Shown one piece after another: positions 45,585-53,967 of a stretch of DNA of 64,000 nucleotides. The notes beneath the pieces are model-generated. The model worked only from the letters and a program-made list of their open reading frames with translations. It was not told where the DNA came from and did not search any database. This DNA is from Deltaproteobacteria bacterium CG11_big_fil_rev_8_21_14_0_20_45_16. GTDB lineage: Bacteria; Bdellovibrionota; UBA2394. Position numbers and translations under genes: made by a program. Position 1 is the first letter of the stretch. Every line of letters starts with the position of its first letter. Location of the stretch: NCBI GenBank assembly GCA_002787535.1, contig PCXB01000041.1:1-64000 (forward strand), given 5' to 3'.

Positions 45585-48221
45585 GTGTCAGGATCTTGGA
45601 AAAGCAAATGGCTTAAGTATATGGGGATAAGCAGCCTTTTTGGTATGGCGCTTTGCTTCACCGGTGGTTTTGGTTTTTTATTGTTTGTCAATAAAGACCT
45701 GCCTTCGATCGATAGTCTCCAGGTTTATGAGCCTAAAGAACTTAGTGTCGTCCTTTCCGACAATGAAGAAGTGATTGGGGAATTTTTCGACGAGAAGCGA
45801 ATTGTTACGAAAGAGATCCCAGATGTTATCAAGAAGGCGTTTATCGCGGCGGAAGATACAAAATTTTATAGTCATCAGGGGCTAGATTTTTTAGGAATCA
45901 TTCGAGCCGCCTGGGTTAACTTTAGAAGTGGAAGCCGTCGGCAGGGGGCGAGTACGATCACGCAACAAGTGGCTCGAGCCTTTTTGCTGAGTCCCGAAAA
46001 AACTATTACTCGAAAGATCAAAGAAGCCATTTTGGCTTGGCAAATTGAACAGAGTTTAAACAAAGAGCAGATCCTTCACCTCTATCTCAATCATATTTAC
46101 TTAGGTCATGGAGCCTACGGGGTGACCGCCGCAGCTGATGTTTATTTTGGGAAAAAGCTGCATGAAGTAACGCTGGCGGAAGCGGCGATTCTTGGGGGAC
46201 TTCCACAGGCGCCAAGTCGCTATTCACCTTCGAAGAATCCTGATCGAGTTAAGCGAAGGCAGTTGTATGTTTTGAGAAGGATGAAAGAAGCTGGCTTTAT
46301 TAGCGAAGAAGAGCATGAGGCGGCCGCCAATCAAGAAGTTCTTATTGAAGCTCGTAGAGATCTCAACAAAACACTTGCGCCTTATTTTGTAGAATATGTT
46401 CGGCAATATGTGATGGGCAAATATGGATCGCGAATGGTTCTTCAAGATGGTCTCAAGATTTATACAACCCTCGATGTCGATATGCAACGCTACGGACAAA
46501 ATGCGATCCGTAAGGGGTTGAGTGAGCTCGAAAAGCGCCAGGGTTATAGGGGTCCCTTGAAGAAACTAAAGAATGATGAAATTGATAAATATTTTGAAGG
46601 GCGAAAGTTTGAAGAGCAAGACGATGAGCGAGTCGTGGCAAATCAAGAGCTCGAAGTCGCTGTTGAAGAAGCTAAGGGTCGGGGCGAAATTAAGATGAAG
46701 CCAGCCCCTGCTTTGGAGGTTGGCGATTTCATCGAAGGGGTTGTCATCAAAGCGAACGATGAGGCGCAAGAAGCACTTGTTGAATATGAACCGAGCTATT
46801 TTGCTCGGATCGACTTTGAAGATATGAAATGGGCTCACGCCCGACAAAAGATTGATGACGAGGATGATCAGGTTGTTGCGGCCGTTCGTAAGGTTTCGGA
46901 TGTTGTTTCAGTGGGAGACGTTGTTGTGATGAGTGTGAAGGCGCTTTCTGCAACGGCTTCCGAAATAGGTGGTGCGCCGATGATAGAGGCGAGCCTTGAG
47001 CAGGATACGGAAGTTGAGGGAGCTCTTTTGGCTGTAGATCCTCGTAATGGCTATATCCGATCGATGGTGGGCGGCTACGATTTTGGGAGATCGCAGTTTA
47101 ATCGTGCGATCCAAGCCAAGCGACAACCCGGATCTTCTTTTAAGCCTGTAATTTATGCGGCAGCACTAGACCTCGGATTTACGCCAGCGAGTATATTGCA
47201 AGACAGTCCGATTGTTTTCGAAAACGACGTGGATCAGGATAAGTGGCGTCCCAATAATTACGATCAAAAATTTGTCGGCGACACTACTTTGCGCAGCAGT
47301 CTATTGACGTCCAGAAACATTACCACGATTAAGTTGCTCAACGAAGTTGGCTTGGACCAAGCTATTCAATACGCGCGAAGGCTGGGTATTGAAAGCGAAT
47401 TGAATAGAAATTTTACTTTGGGTCTCGGTTCGTCGGTGGTCACTCTTAATGAAATCGTCAGGCCTTATATTGTTTTTGCGACGGGGGGATATCTCAAAAA
47501 ACAAATATTCATTAAAAAGATAGTCGATCGCAATGGGGAGACTCTTGAAGAAAACGTCATTGAGGATTTTGACAACGCTCTTTTGTCGACAGTGGATAGA
47601 TCCATTTCGGACTTAAAACAGGATATTTCTTCCGTAATATTTACAGAACAGCCTAAGGATGCGGCCGAAGATTCTGCGACTTTCTTAAAGGAGACGGCTA
47701 GAGATACAAATCAGCGCAAGCTGGAAAAGCACACGTCTGCCTTAAAGCCCGGCCAAGTTTTAAGTAGCGAAGCCAGTTTTTTGATGACGAATCTTTTGAA
47801 AGAAAACATTCTCTATGGCTCAGGACGAAGAGCGAGAGAGTTGAATCGACCGGCATCAGGGAAGACGGGAACGACGGATGAAAATCGAGATGCCTGGTTC
47901 GTGGGATTTACACCTCAGTTGGTAGCGGGAGTTTGGGTGGGCTACGATGATTTGAGAAAGTTGGGACGGTTTGAGACGGGTTCTCGTGCGGCTGTTCCTA
48001 TTTGGTTGGATTTTATGGCGGCCTCGTCGGCGCCCTATCCGAAGGAAGATTTTTCGGTTCCGGATAATATTGAGTTTGCCAGGATCGATCCTCAGACAGG
48101 TAAGTTGGCAACGGCCAAGACCAAGGGGGCGGTCTTTGAAGCTTTTGTCAAAGGCACCGCTCCTACCGAGCTGAGTCAGGGTAAAAAACAAGATGCTGAT
48201 TTTTATGGGAAAGATTTTTAG
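45585..48221 (+). CDS. mrcA: Penicillin-binding protein 1A (class A, GT51 plus transpeptidase)
   Basis: About 878 residues from GTG 45585, which has AGGAG five bases upstream. The annotated frame could extend to 45504 but would then overlap the divergent FHA gene. One N-terminal membrane span (LFGMALCFTGGFGFLLFV), a GT51 glycosyltransferase domain (catalytic Glu90 in EDTKFYSHQG; RQGASTITQQVAR), an OB-like insertion and the transpeptidase with S517-SF-K, S576-RN578 and K760-TG. It polymerises and cross-links peptidoglycan. A highly charged linker around LSELEKRQGYRGPLKKLKN precedes the OB-like region. Confidence 0.95.
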   Translation: MSGSWKSKWLKYMGISSLFGMALCFTGGFGFLLFVNKDLPSIDSLQVYEPKELSVVLSDNEEVIGEFFDEKRIVTKEIPDVIKKAFIAAEDTKFYSHQGLDFLGIIRAAWVNFRSGSRRQGASTITQQVARAFLLSPEKTITRKIKEAILAWQIEQSLNKEQILHLYLNHIYLGHGAYGVTAAADVYFGKKLHEVTLAEAAILGGLPQAPSRYSPSKNPDRVKRRQLYVLRRMKEAGFISEEEHEAAANQEVLIEARRDLNKTLAPYFVEYVRQYVMGKYGSRMVLQDGLKIYTTLDVDMQRYGQNAIRKGLSELEKRQGYRGPLKKLKNDEIDKYFEGRKFEEQDDERVVANQELEVAVEEAKGRGEIKMKPAPALEVGDFIEGVVIKANDEAQEALVEYEPSYFARIDFEDMKWAHARQKIDDEDDQVVAAVRKVSDVVSVGDVVVMSVKALSATASEIGGAPMIEASLEQDTEVEGALLAVDPRNGYIRSMVGGYDFGRSQFNRAIQAKRQPGSSFKPVIYAAALDLGFTPASILQDSPIVFENDVDQDKWRPNNYDQKFVGDTTLRSSLLTSRNITTIKLLNEVGLDQAIQYARRLGIESELNRNFTLGLGSSVVTLNEIVRPYIVFATGGYLKKQIFIKKIVDRNGETLEENVIEDFDNALLSTVDRSISDLKQDISSVIFTEQPKDAAEDSATFLKETARDTNQRKLEKHTSALKPGQVLSSEASFLMTNLLKENILYGSGRRARELNRPASGKTGTTDENRDAWFVGFTPQLVAGVWVGYDDLRKLGRFETGSRAAVPIWLDFMAASSAPYPKEDFSVPDNIEFARIDPQTGKLATAKTKGAVFEAFVKGTAPTELSQGKKQDADFYGKDF

Positions 48222-48224
48222 ACG

Positions 48225-48623
48225 ATGTTTGGGATGGGTTGGGGTGAAATTTTAGTTATTGGGATTATTGCGATGATTCTGATCGGTCCCAAGCAATTGC
48301 CTGGCGTAGTAAAGCAGGTGGCCAAGCTAGTTAAGGAATTGTCAAAAGCTCGTGAAGAATGGATGCAAGCGATTCGGAGCGATAAGTCCGTTCAGGAGAT
48401 TCAGCGATCTTTCAATGAAATAAATGAGTCAGCACGAGACCCCATGAAGATGACCCGCGAAGAGGTCGAACGCGAGGCAAAAAAACTTAGCGACGCCATC
48501 GAGAAGGCGGTCGAGGAAAAGACGATTTCGGAGACGACGGAGGTTTATGCGAAGCATGAATCACCCGAAGTCACGACTGGAAAGATTCGCAAAAATCCAA
48601 ATAAGCCAGAGGACGAGGCGTGA
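48225..48623 (+). CDS. tatB: Twin-arginine translocase subunit TatB-like
   Basis: A 132-residue Sec-independent translocase subunit: an N-terminal span MFGMGWGEILVIGIIAMILIG, the hinge GPKQLP, an amphipathic helix, and a long charged tail. The GWGEI start and tail length fit TatB better than TatA, but the two are hard to separate. It overlaps tatC by four bases. No separate tatA is present here. Confidence 0.85.
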   Translation: MFGMGWGEILVIGIIAMILIGPKQLPGVVKQVAKLVKELSKAREEWMQAIRSDKSVQEIQRSFNEINESARDPMKMTREEVEREAKKLSDAIEKAVEEKTISETTEVYAKHESPEVTTGKIRKNPNKPEDEA

Positions 48624-49366
48624 ACAAAGAAACTGAGGGAATGAGTTTTCTCGAGCATTTTTCGGAGCTTCGCAAGAGATTAATTCGAGCGAGCTTAGGC
48701 GTTTTGATGGGCTTCTTCATTGCGTATCATTTTGCGGAAGAAATTTTTGACTGGTTGCTTCGCCCCCTTTGTGCAGCCTTTAAGAATTCTGAGTGTCGAT
48801 TAATTACGATTGGAGTGGCTGAAGCTTTTTTAGTCTATTTAAAGACGGGTCTGTTGGGGGGTGTTTTTTTAGGAGCACCCTGGGTTTTTTATCAAATATG
48901 GAAGTTTGTCGCCCCGGGGCTGAAGCCAAACGAGCGAAAGTATGTTCTTCCGTTTGTGATTTCTACATCGATCATGTTTGTCGGAGGAGCTTTGTTTGGT
49001 TTTACTTATATTTTTCCTTTCGCCTTTGAATTTTTCTTTGGTGAGATTCGAGATCCGATTATTCCGATGCCTGCCATGTCGTATTACTTTAGCTTTGCCT
49101 CCGGATTGTTAATTGCCTTTGGAATTTTATTTGAGATTCCAGTCATCGTCGTCCTGTTCAATCTTATAGGCGTACTTTCTTCCAAAAGCCTGTGGAAAAC
49201 CTGGAGGCATGCTATCATCGGTATATTTATTTTATCGGCCATTTTGACGCCAGCCGATCCTTTTACGATGCTGTTGTTAGGGGTTCCTTTGTCGGCACTC
49301 TATATAACGAGTCTGGTTATTTGCAGCTTAATAGACCGCTCAAGGGCCAAAAGCAGTGGCGTATAA
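48620..49366 (+). CDS. tatC: Sec-independent protein translocase TatC
   Basis: A 248-residue membrane protein with six spans. Motifs: MSFLEHFSELRKRLIRA at the N terminus, GVAEAFLVYLKTGLLGGVFLGAPWVFYQIWKFVAPGL, and FGILFEIPVIVVLF. It binds the twin-arginine signal peptide. It forms the tatBC pair and starts with GTG. Confidence 0.96.
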   Translation: MNKETEGMSFLEHFSELRKRLIRASLGVLMGFFIAYHFAEEIFDWLLRPLCAAFKNSECRLITIGVAEAFLVYLKTGLLGGVFLGAPWVFYQIWKFVAPGLKPNERKYVLPFVISTSIMFVGGALFGFTYIFPFAFEFFFGEIRDPIIPMPAMSYYFSFASGLLIAFGILFEIPVIVVLFNLIGVLSSKSLWKTWRHAIIGIFILSAILTPADPFTMLLLGVPLSALYITSLVICSLIDRSRAKSSGV

Positions 49367-49416
49367 CTTGAACAATGTCTTGGTGGTCACTCGAACTTCA
49401 TACTAAACTTAATGAT

Positions 49417-50025
49417 ATGAGACTTTTTCTTTGTGCCTTTGTTTTTGTTGTTAGCGCTAGCGTCATGGCGCAGGAAAATTTTAAAGATCAACTGGCTCAA
49501 TATGATCGAGACGATATTCACTCGATACACAAACGCCTTTATTCCAAAGAAGGTCGCCATGAGGTTTTCATGATGACGGGAGGGATCTTTAATAACAATG
49601 GTTACGGTTTAGTCCAGGGGGGATATCAGTATCATTTTTTTGAAAGTCTAGGTTTTGAAGCGGTTGGTGGAGGCTTTGGATTTCAAACGGGTGATGACGA
49701 CTCCTTGGCTTTTTATCAAGCTTCCATCACTTTTAGTCCAATTTATGGAAAAATCAGTTGGTTTACGTGGGCGGTTTTGAACTTTGATCTCTACACGGTC
49801 GGTGGGGCCGGGGTAGTCAATTACAAGGGTCAGGCTGATGGTAGCTCGTTTATGGGCAATGTCGGATTGGGTACTCGAGTCTTTATTAATGAGTGGCTGT
49901 CGGCCCGAATTGAGTTTCGAGACTATATTTACAATCGCACTTTGATCAATGATTCGGAGATCTCGCATAACTATGCATTGTCCGCGGGCTTGTCGATTTT
50001 CTTTCCGTTTTCACAGGATCTTTAG
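49417..50025 (+). CDS. Outer-membrane beta-barrel protein (OMP_myx_plus-like)
   Basis: About 202 residues from ATG 49417, with a signal peptide (LFLCAFVFVVSASVMA then QENF). The mature part has alternating beta-strand patterns (GYGLVQGGYQYHFFESLGFEAVGGGFGFQTG, GTRVFINEWLSARIEFRDYIY) and ends FFPFSQDL. It resembles the barrel domain found in myxobacteria and Bdellovibrio-type genomes, several of which belong to gliding-machinery clusters. An upstream ATG at 49375 would extend ahead of the signal and is disfavoured. Paired with the TPR gene 19 bases downstream. Confidence 0.8.
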   Translation: MRLFLCAFVFVVSASVMAQENFKDQLAQYDRDDIHSIHKRLYSKEGRHEVFMMTGGIFNNNGYGLVQGGYQYHFFESLGFEAVGGGFGFQTGDDDSLAFYQASITFSPIYGKISWFTWAVLNFDLYTVGGAGVVNYKGQADGSSFMGNVGLGTRVFINEWLSARIEFRDYIYNRTLINDSEISHNYALSAGLSIFFPFSQDL

Positions 50026-50044
50026 ATCAGAAAGGCAGGGGGAC

Positions 50045-51277
50045 ATGAAAGCTAAACTAATATTGAGTCTCATCTGTTTGCCCTTTGGCTTGTTGGCCTC
50101 GGGCGGAGATCATATTCGCGGGCGGGCGCCCATGACGGCTTTGGTCTACGATCTTCAGGCGGGAAGCCTGGAGTCGATGGAGCGCGCCTATTTTAATAAT
50201 GAAATAGATTTCTTCTTGGATTATCAAGGCGTGCAAAATACCGCGGCAAGGGAGCTATACGCCCTTCGTGAGGCGGGAAGGCTGGCAGCGATGTCCGACC
50301 TTGTGTCTGCTCGAAATTTTTTGAGGTCCGTTTCTAAATATTCGAACGAGAAACAGTATGTCGAAGGCGTAATTTTGGCTGCTGAAGGCCAGTACGAAAA
50401 TGCGATGCGCCTATTTAAATCACTCATCAATAGACGTCGGGAAATTCCAAGGCCGCTTGCCGTCAAGGCTTTATTAGCGGCGGCTCGCGTGGCACATGAA
50501 GTGGCTGATTATTCGCAGGCGATTTTTTATTATTCGCGGATCCGCCAATTGGATCCCTTGTTTTTTGAAGCCGTCTTCGAAAAGGCTTGGTCGTTTTATT
50601 TGGACGGCGATATGAACGGAGCCCTTGGTGCGACACTTTCGTTTATGACTCCGTATTCGGACGGTATATTCTTTCCCGAGACATATATTGTTCGTTCGGC
50701 TTCCTTTTATCATCTTTGTTTATTTGATCGAGCTAGTTCGACAATTGAGGAGATGAAGAAAATTTTTATTCCCATTCATGCTCAGGTCAAAGAGCTTCAG
50801 AGGCGTCAGGTCAGCACTTGGCTGTTTGATGACAAAGTTTTAAACTCCGTAAACCCACGCATTCTTGGATTTATGATCGCGGACCCCCAGTTTCGTTCGT
50901 TGCAGCGAGCCTTTCAAAGTTTGGTTGATGAAGTAGGGCGTCTCAGCGGAGCTGAAGCGGCAAAAGCGAAGGAGGCCTTTAGTTTTGTGCGAAATAAATT
51001 GAGCCAGCGGGCTACATATCTTTTGAATAGAATGGACTCGGAGCTTCAGAAGAATTTGGAACAGGCCGACGGAATTCAAATTGAGATCCTGCAACTAGGT
51101 GTCAACGTGCTTACCGGGGCCCCCATTGAACTGCGGGATGACATCCGTATCATTTCGCTTGGAGACGTCGATTTTCATCCCCAGATACAGTTTTGGCCAT
51201 TCCATGGGGAGTTTTGGGCAGATGAGCTAGGCTCCTATTACTATGGTCTAAAATCGCAATGCACCACTCAGGGCTAG
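50045..51277 (+). CDS. Secreted TPR-like repeat protein
   Basis: About 410 residues from ATG 50045, with AGGGGG just upstream and a signal peptide (LILSLICLPFGLLASGG). TPR-like helix pairs run through AARNFLRSVSKYSNEKQYVEGVILAAEGQYENAMRLF, AARVAHEVADYSQAIFYYSRIRQLDPLFFEAVFEKAWSFYLDGDMNGAL. The C-terminal part is not clearly TPR. The barrel-plus-TPR pair recalls the Glt gliding proteins of Myxococcus. The longer frame to 49949 overlaps the previous gene heavily and is rejected. Confidence 0.78.
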   Translation: MKAKLILSLICLPFGLLASGGDHIRGRAPMTALVYDLQAGSLESMERAYFNNEIDFFLDYQGVQNTAARELYALREAGRLAAMSDLVSARNFLRSVSKYSNEKQYVEGVILAAEGQYENAMRLFKSLINRRREIPRPLAVKALLAAARVAHEVADYSQAIFYYSRIRQLDPLFFEAVFEKAWSFYLDGDMNGALGATLSFMTPYSDGIFFPETYIVRSASFYHLCLFDRASSTIEEMKKIFIPIHAQVKELQRRQVSTWLFDDKVLNSVNPRILGFMIADPQFRSLQRAFQSLVDEVGRLSGAEAAKAKEAFSFVRNKLSQRATYLLNRMDSELQKNLEQADGIQIEILQLGVNVLTGAPIELRDDIRIISLGDVDFHPQIQFWPFHGEFWADELGSYYYGLKSQCTTQG

Positions 51278-51435
51278 CTGCGGAGCGTTATAAAAACTTA
51301 TAGTTTTCAATAGTTTAGACGCTTGGTTTACCGATACATTATTGCGAAAGAGGAGTTCGAGTGTTGACACTCTCGGGGCCTCTGTTGAAGAGTCGTCATG
51401 TCCTGGGCGTTTTTCGTCAAGGCGCCTGAGACAAG

Positions 51436-51455
51436 AGTTAAACGAAAGTTTAACT
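51436..51455 (+). promoter_or_regulatory. 5'-UTR hairpin with GAAA tetraloop
   Basis: AGTTAAAC pairs perfectly with GTTTAACT around a GAAA tetraloop, 36 bases before the outer-membrane protein start. A second short inverted repeat (GAGTGT/ACACTC) lies about 70 bases further upstream. Such hairpins at the leader of abundant outer-membrane protein mRNAs commonly slow decay; a role here is inferred. Confidence 0.45.
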
Positions 51456-51491
51456 AGAAATGTAAAACTGTTCATGAATGGAGAAACAAAA

Positions 51492-52331
51492 ATGAAACTA
51501 ATGTCAATCGCTCTAGGCTTAGGCCTTATCGGTGCTAGCTCTGCCTTCGCAGCTCCTATCTACGTAGGCGAGCAAGTAACCCCTGAAAATAATATCTCTC
51601 TTGGATTTCAAGATACGCCAATTAAAGAACAAGCTGGTGTTCGAACTGACACAGGAAATATTGCTGCTATCGAAGTGAAAGCTGACTACAGCCCAGTCGA
51701 ACATGTGTCCTTGGGTGCTAGCCTTCCTTTTTATATGGCTTCTAAAAATGTTAGTGGAACTAGCCGAAACTCAATGGGTAACTTCGGTCTTACTGGCGGA
51801 TGGAATATGGTTTTGAGCCAATCTTCTGATGACTTCCAGTGGGGTTATTCAGCAGCTTTGGATGCTTATCTTCCTACCTCTCGTAAAGCAGAGGGCGCGT
51901 TTGTTGCCAATGCAAACCCAACAACGGATCTTTTTGCCTATTCTCAAAAGGCAACGACGATTCATCCTCGTGTTGGTTTGTTCATTGATGGTGACCGATT
52001 CTATGGAAAAACCAATGTTGGATACGGCTTTACTTATTTGAGCTCACCAGCTGGTAGCAACGATAAGAACCGAAACACTATTACTTGGCAAACAGCGGCT
52101 ACTTACAAGGCTATGGAAAACTTGAATGCCAACCTTGAGTACAACACCATGATTTTGGACAGCGAAACCGCTGGCTCTGGAAATGGAAAGTACAAGCATG
52201 CTTTGACGCCTTCTCTTTCTGGCGATTACAACAGAATCTTGGGTCAAGCTTTCGTGAACATTCCTCTTGATTCTGAAACTCGAGATGTTCAAAACGTTGC
52301 CATTGGCGCAAGTGTTGGATACCAATTCTAA
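51492..52331 (+). CDS. Abundant-type outer-membrane beta-barrel protein
   Basis: About 279 residues from ATG 51492 with a clear signal peptide (LMSIALGLGLIGASSAFA then APIYVGE). The mature part is rich in Ser, Asn, Tyr and Thr with strand patterns and ends in GASVGYQF, the aromatic C terminus typical of barrel proteins. The longer frame to 51342 contains no signal and is rejected. A strong terminator follows. Codon choice looks more restricted than in its neighbours, which would fit high expression. Specific porin family not recognised. Confidence 0.82.
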   Translation: MKLMSIALGLGLIGASSAFAAPIYVGEQVTPENNISLGFQDTPIKEQAGVRTDTGNIAAIEVKADYSPVEHVSLGASLPFYMASKNVSGTSRNSMGNFGLTGGWNMVLSQSSDDFQWGYSAALDAYLPTSRKAEGAFVANANPTTDLFAYSQKATTIHPRVGLFIDGDRFYGKTNVGYGFTYLSSPAGSNDKNRNTITWQTAATYKAMENLNANLEYNTMILDSETAGSGNGKYKHALTPSLSGDYNRILGQAFVNIPLDSETRDVQNVAIGASVGYQF

Positions 52332-52361
52332 TCTAAGCTTTTTAAAGTTTAGTTTTGATTC

Positions 52362-52394
52362 GAAAGCCCCGTCCTAGGACGGGGCTTTCTTTTT
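52362..52394 (+). terminator. Rho-independent terminator after the outer-membrane protein gene
   Basis: A 12-13 bp stem, GAAAGCCCCGTCC paired with GACGGGGCTTTC around TAG, is followed by TTTTT, 30 bases past the stop codon. The first 66-bp palindrome begins at the next base. Confidence 0.92.
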
Positions 52395-52460
52395 GGGGTC
52401 AGGGCGGTTAAGTGCCAGGTTAACTAAAAATTTTACCTGGCACTTAACCGCCCTGACCCC
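52395..52460. repeat. 66-bp perfect palindrome, copy A
   Basis: Two 26-base arms that pair perfectly (outer end GGGGTCAGGGCGG, inner end GTGCCAGGT) enclose the 14-base loop TAACTAAAAATTTT. The same arms recur at 53902-53967 with the loop reverse-complemented, so the two copies stand in opposite orientation. Copy A abuts the preceding terminator and lies 12 bases before the patatin start codon. Confidence 0.93.
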
Positions 52461-52472
52461 CTACTATGACTT

Positions 52473-53594
52473 GTGGATAATGCTGCGAAACTAGGTCTTG
52501 TCTTGTCGGGCGGTGGATCGAGAGCCGCTTATCAGGCTGGCGTTTTGAAAGGTCTGGTTGAAATTAAACCCGACATCAAGATTCCTATTCTTACCGGCTT
52601 AAGTGCTGGTGCGATCAACGTTGGCTTCTTAGCTAGTGAAGCGGCTTCTATGCACAACGCGGCGCACAAACTCTGTGAGCTTTGGAGCCAATTGAGGACC
52701 GAGCAAGTTTTTCGAACAGACTTTGCGAGCCTCATGAAGACGGGTCTTCGGTTAATATTGGATTTAAGCTTTGGAGGGATTTACCGTCATACGTCTTCGA
52801 ATTCATTGTTGAGAACTGATCCTCTGGAAAAATTACTCGAAGAAGTTATCCGTTTTGACAACATTCCTAAAAATCTCGAGCTTGGGCATATCGACGCGGT
52901 CTCGGTCGCAGCAACCGATTATGGTAATACCGAGTCTGTTAGTTTTTTTTCGGCGCGAGACTTAAGCCGAATGCCATGGACACGAAAGCGAAGGCGTTCC
53001 GAATCGCTGGAACTTCATGTCGAGCATATTATGGCTTCGTCATCTTTGCCTATTTTGTTTCCACCCATAAAAGTGGGAGATAGTTATTTCGGGGACGGAG
53101 TTCTAAGAAATGCGGCTCCCTTGAGTCCCGCTGTACATTTGGGGGCTACGAAATTGCTCATCGTTGGTGTACGAAAGCAGCGCGAGTTAATTGAGCGAGT
53201 ACGTCTGACGAAGGAGCCGGCGCTTGGGAGAATCATGAGCGTGGTCATGAACGCAATACTTTTGGATACGGCTGATATGGATGTGGAGCGTTTGCAAAGA
53301 ATTAATCAGACCCTTTCCCTTTTGAGCCCGGAAGGGCAGGCTAAGAGTCAATTGCATCCAATTGACTTCGTCTGGATCACTCCTTCCGAAGACTTGGGCG
53401 AAATCGCCAAGGCCCATATTTACAAACTCCCCAGGATTTTACGTTATCTTCTTCGGGGTACGGGTTCTAAATCGGAATACTCTGAAATCTCTAGTTATTT
53501 GCTGTTTGAGCCCGAATTTTGTACAAAGCTGATAGAATTAGGATATAAGGATTGTTTAAATCGCCGTCCGGATATCGAAAAACTCTTGAATTAA
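52473..53594 (+). CDS. Patatin-like phospholipase
   Basis: A 373-residue lipid acyl hydrolase. The oxyanion loop is SGGGSRAAYQAGVL, the nucleophile Ser44 lies in GLSAGAIN, and the dyad Asp208 in YFGDGVLRN. GTG start at 52473. No signal peptide, so it acts in the cytoplasm or leaves by another route. C-terminal 130 residues are not obviously catalytic (ERLQRINQTLSLLSPEGQAK). It is first in a two-gene cassette between the palindromes, with the second gene 12 bases downstream. Confidence 0.93.
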   Translation: MDNAAKLGLVLSGGGSRAAYQAGVLKGLVEIKPDIKIPILTGLSAGAINVGFLASEAASMHNAAHKLCELWSQLRTEQVFRTDFASLMKTGLRLILDLSFGGIYRHTSSNSLLRTDPLEKLLEEVIRFDNIPKNLELGHIDAVSVAATDYGNTESVSFFSARDLSRMPWTRKRRRSESLELHVEHIMASSSLPILFPPIKVGDSYFGDGVLRNAAPLSPAVHLGATKLLIVGVRKQRELIERVRLTKEPALGRIMSVVMNAILLDTADMDVERLQRINQTLSLLSPEGQAKSQLHPIDFVWITPSEDLGEIAKAHIYKLPRILRYLLRGTGSKSEYSEISSYLLFEPEFCTKLIELGYKDCLNRRPDIEKLLN

Positions 53595-53606
53595 ACAGGA
53601 GGTTCT

Positions 53607-53918
53607 ATGAAATCAATCAAGTCGGCTTCGTCGGTTAAAGATGTTTTGAATCAAATATCGCATGGTAAGGATCAACGTCAGTTCCTTCTCGATCAGGTTG
53701 ATGAATCTCCTTATAGCCTTCAAGAATGGGAAGAAAGTTTGAGATATTTTCAGGGTTGGCTTCAGAAGCAGGGGAGGACCGCCGAGCTTGAAACGATGGT
53801 AGGTTATATCAATTGCTGTATTGCTAGTATCCAGCAGACGCCAGGACTACCTAATCTAAAAGACACGCTTTCAGACATGCTTGAGCATCATGGCTTCGAC
53901 GGGGGTCAGGGCGGTTAA
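53607..53918 (+). CDS. 103-residue helical protein of unknown function
   Basis: A small soluble protein with an AGGAGG ribosome site seven bases upstream of ATG. Helical, acidic and aromatic-rich (SLQEWEESLRYFQGWLQKQG), with one CC pair (INCCIAS). The last codons and the TAA stop lie inside palindrome copy B, which supplies the C terminus GGQGG. Co-transcribed with the patatin gene; possibly its partner. No family recognised. Confidence 0.72.
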   Translation: MKSIKSASSVKDVLNQISHGKDQRQFLLDQVDESPYSLQEWEESLRYFQGWLQKQGRTAELETMVGYINCCIASIQQTPGLPNLKDTLSDMLEHHGFDGGQGG

Positions 53919-53967
53919 GTGCCAGGTAAAATTTTTAGTTAACCTGGCACTTAACCGCCCTGACCCC
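53902..53967. repeat. 66-bp perfect palindrome, copy B (inverted loop)
   Basis: Same 26-base arms as copy A, with loop AAAATTTTTAGTTA, the exact reverse complement of the copy A loop. It carries the stop codon of the 103-residue gene and ends one base before the metH stop codon on the other strand. As RNA it would fold into a 26-bp hairpin, so it can also act as a transcript end for both convergent units. Confidence 0.93.

Noticed and set aside
49949..50044. Upstream extension of the TPR protein
   Set aside because: It overlaps the barrel gene, is Arg/Phe-rich, and would bury a clear signal peptide and a good ribosome site at 50045.
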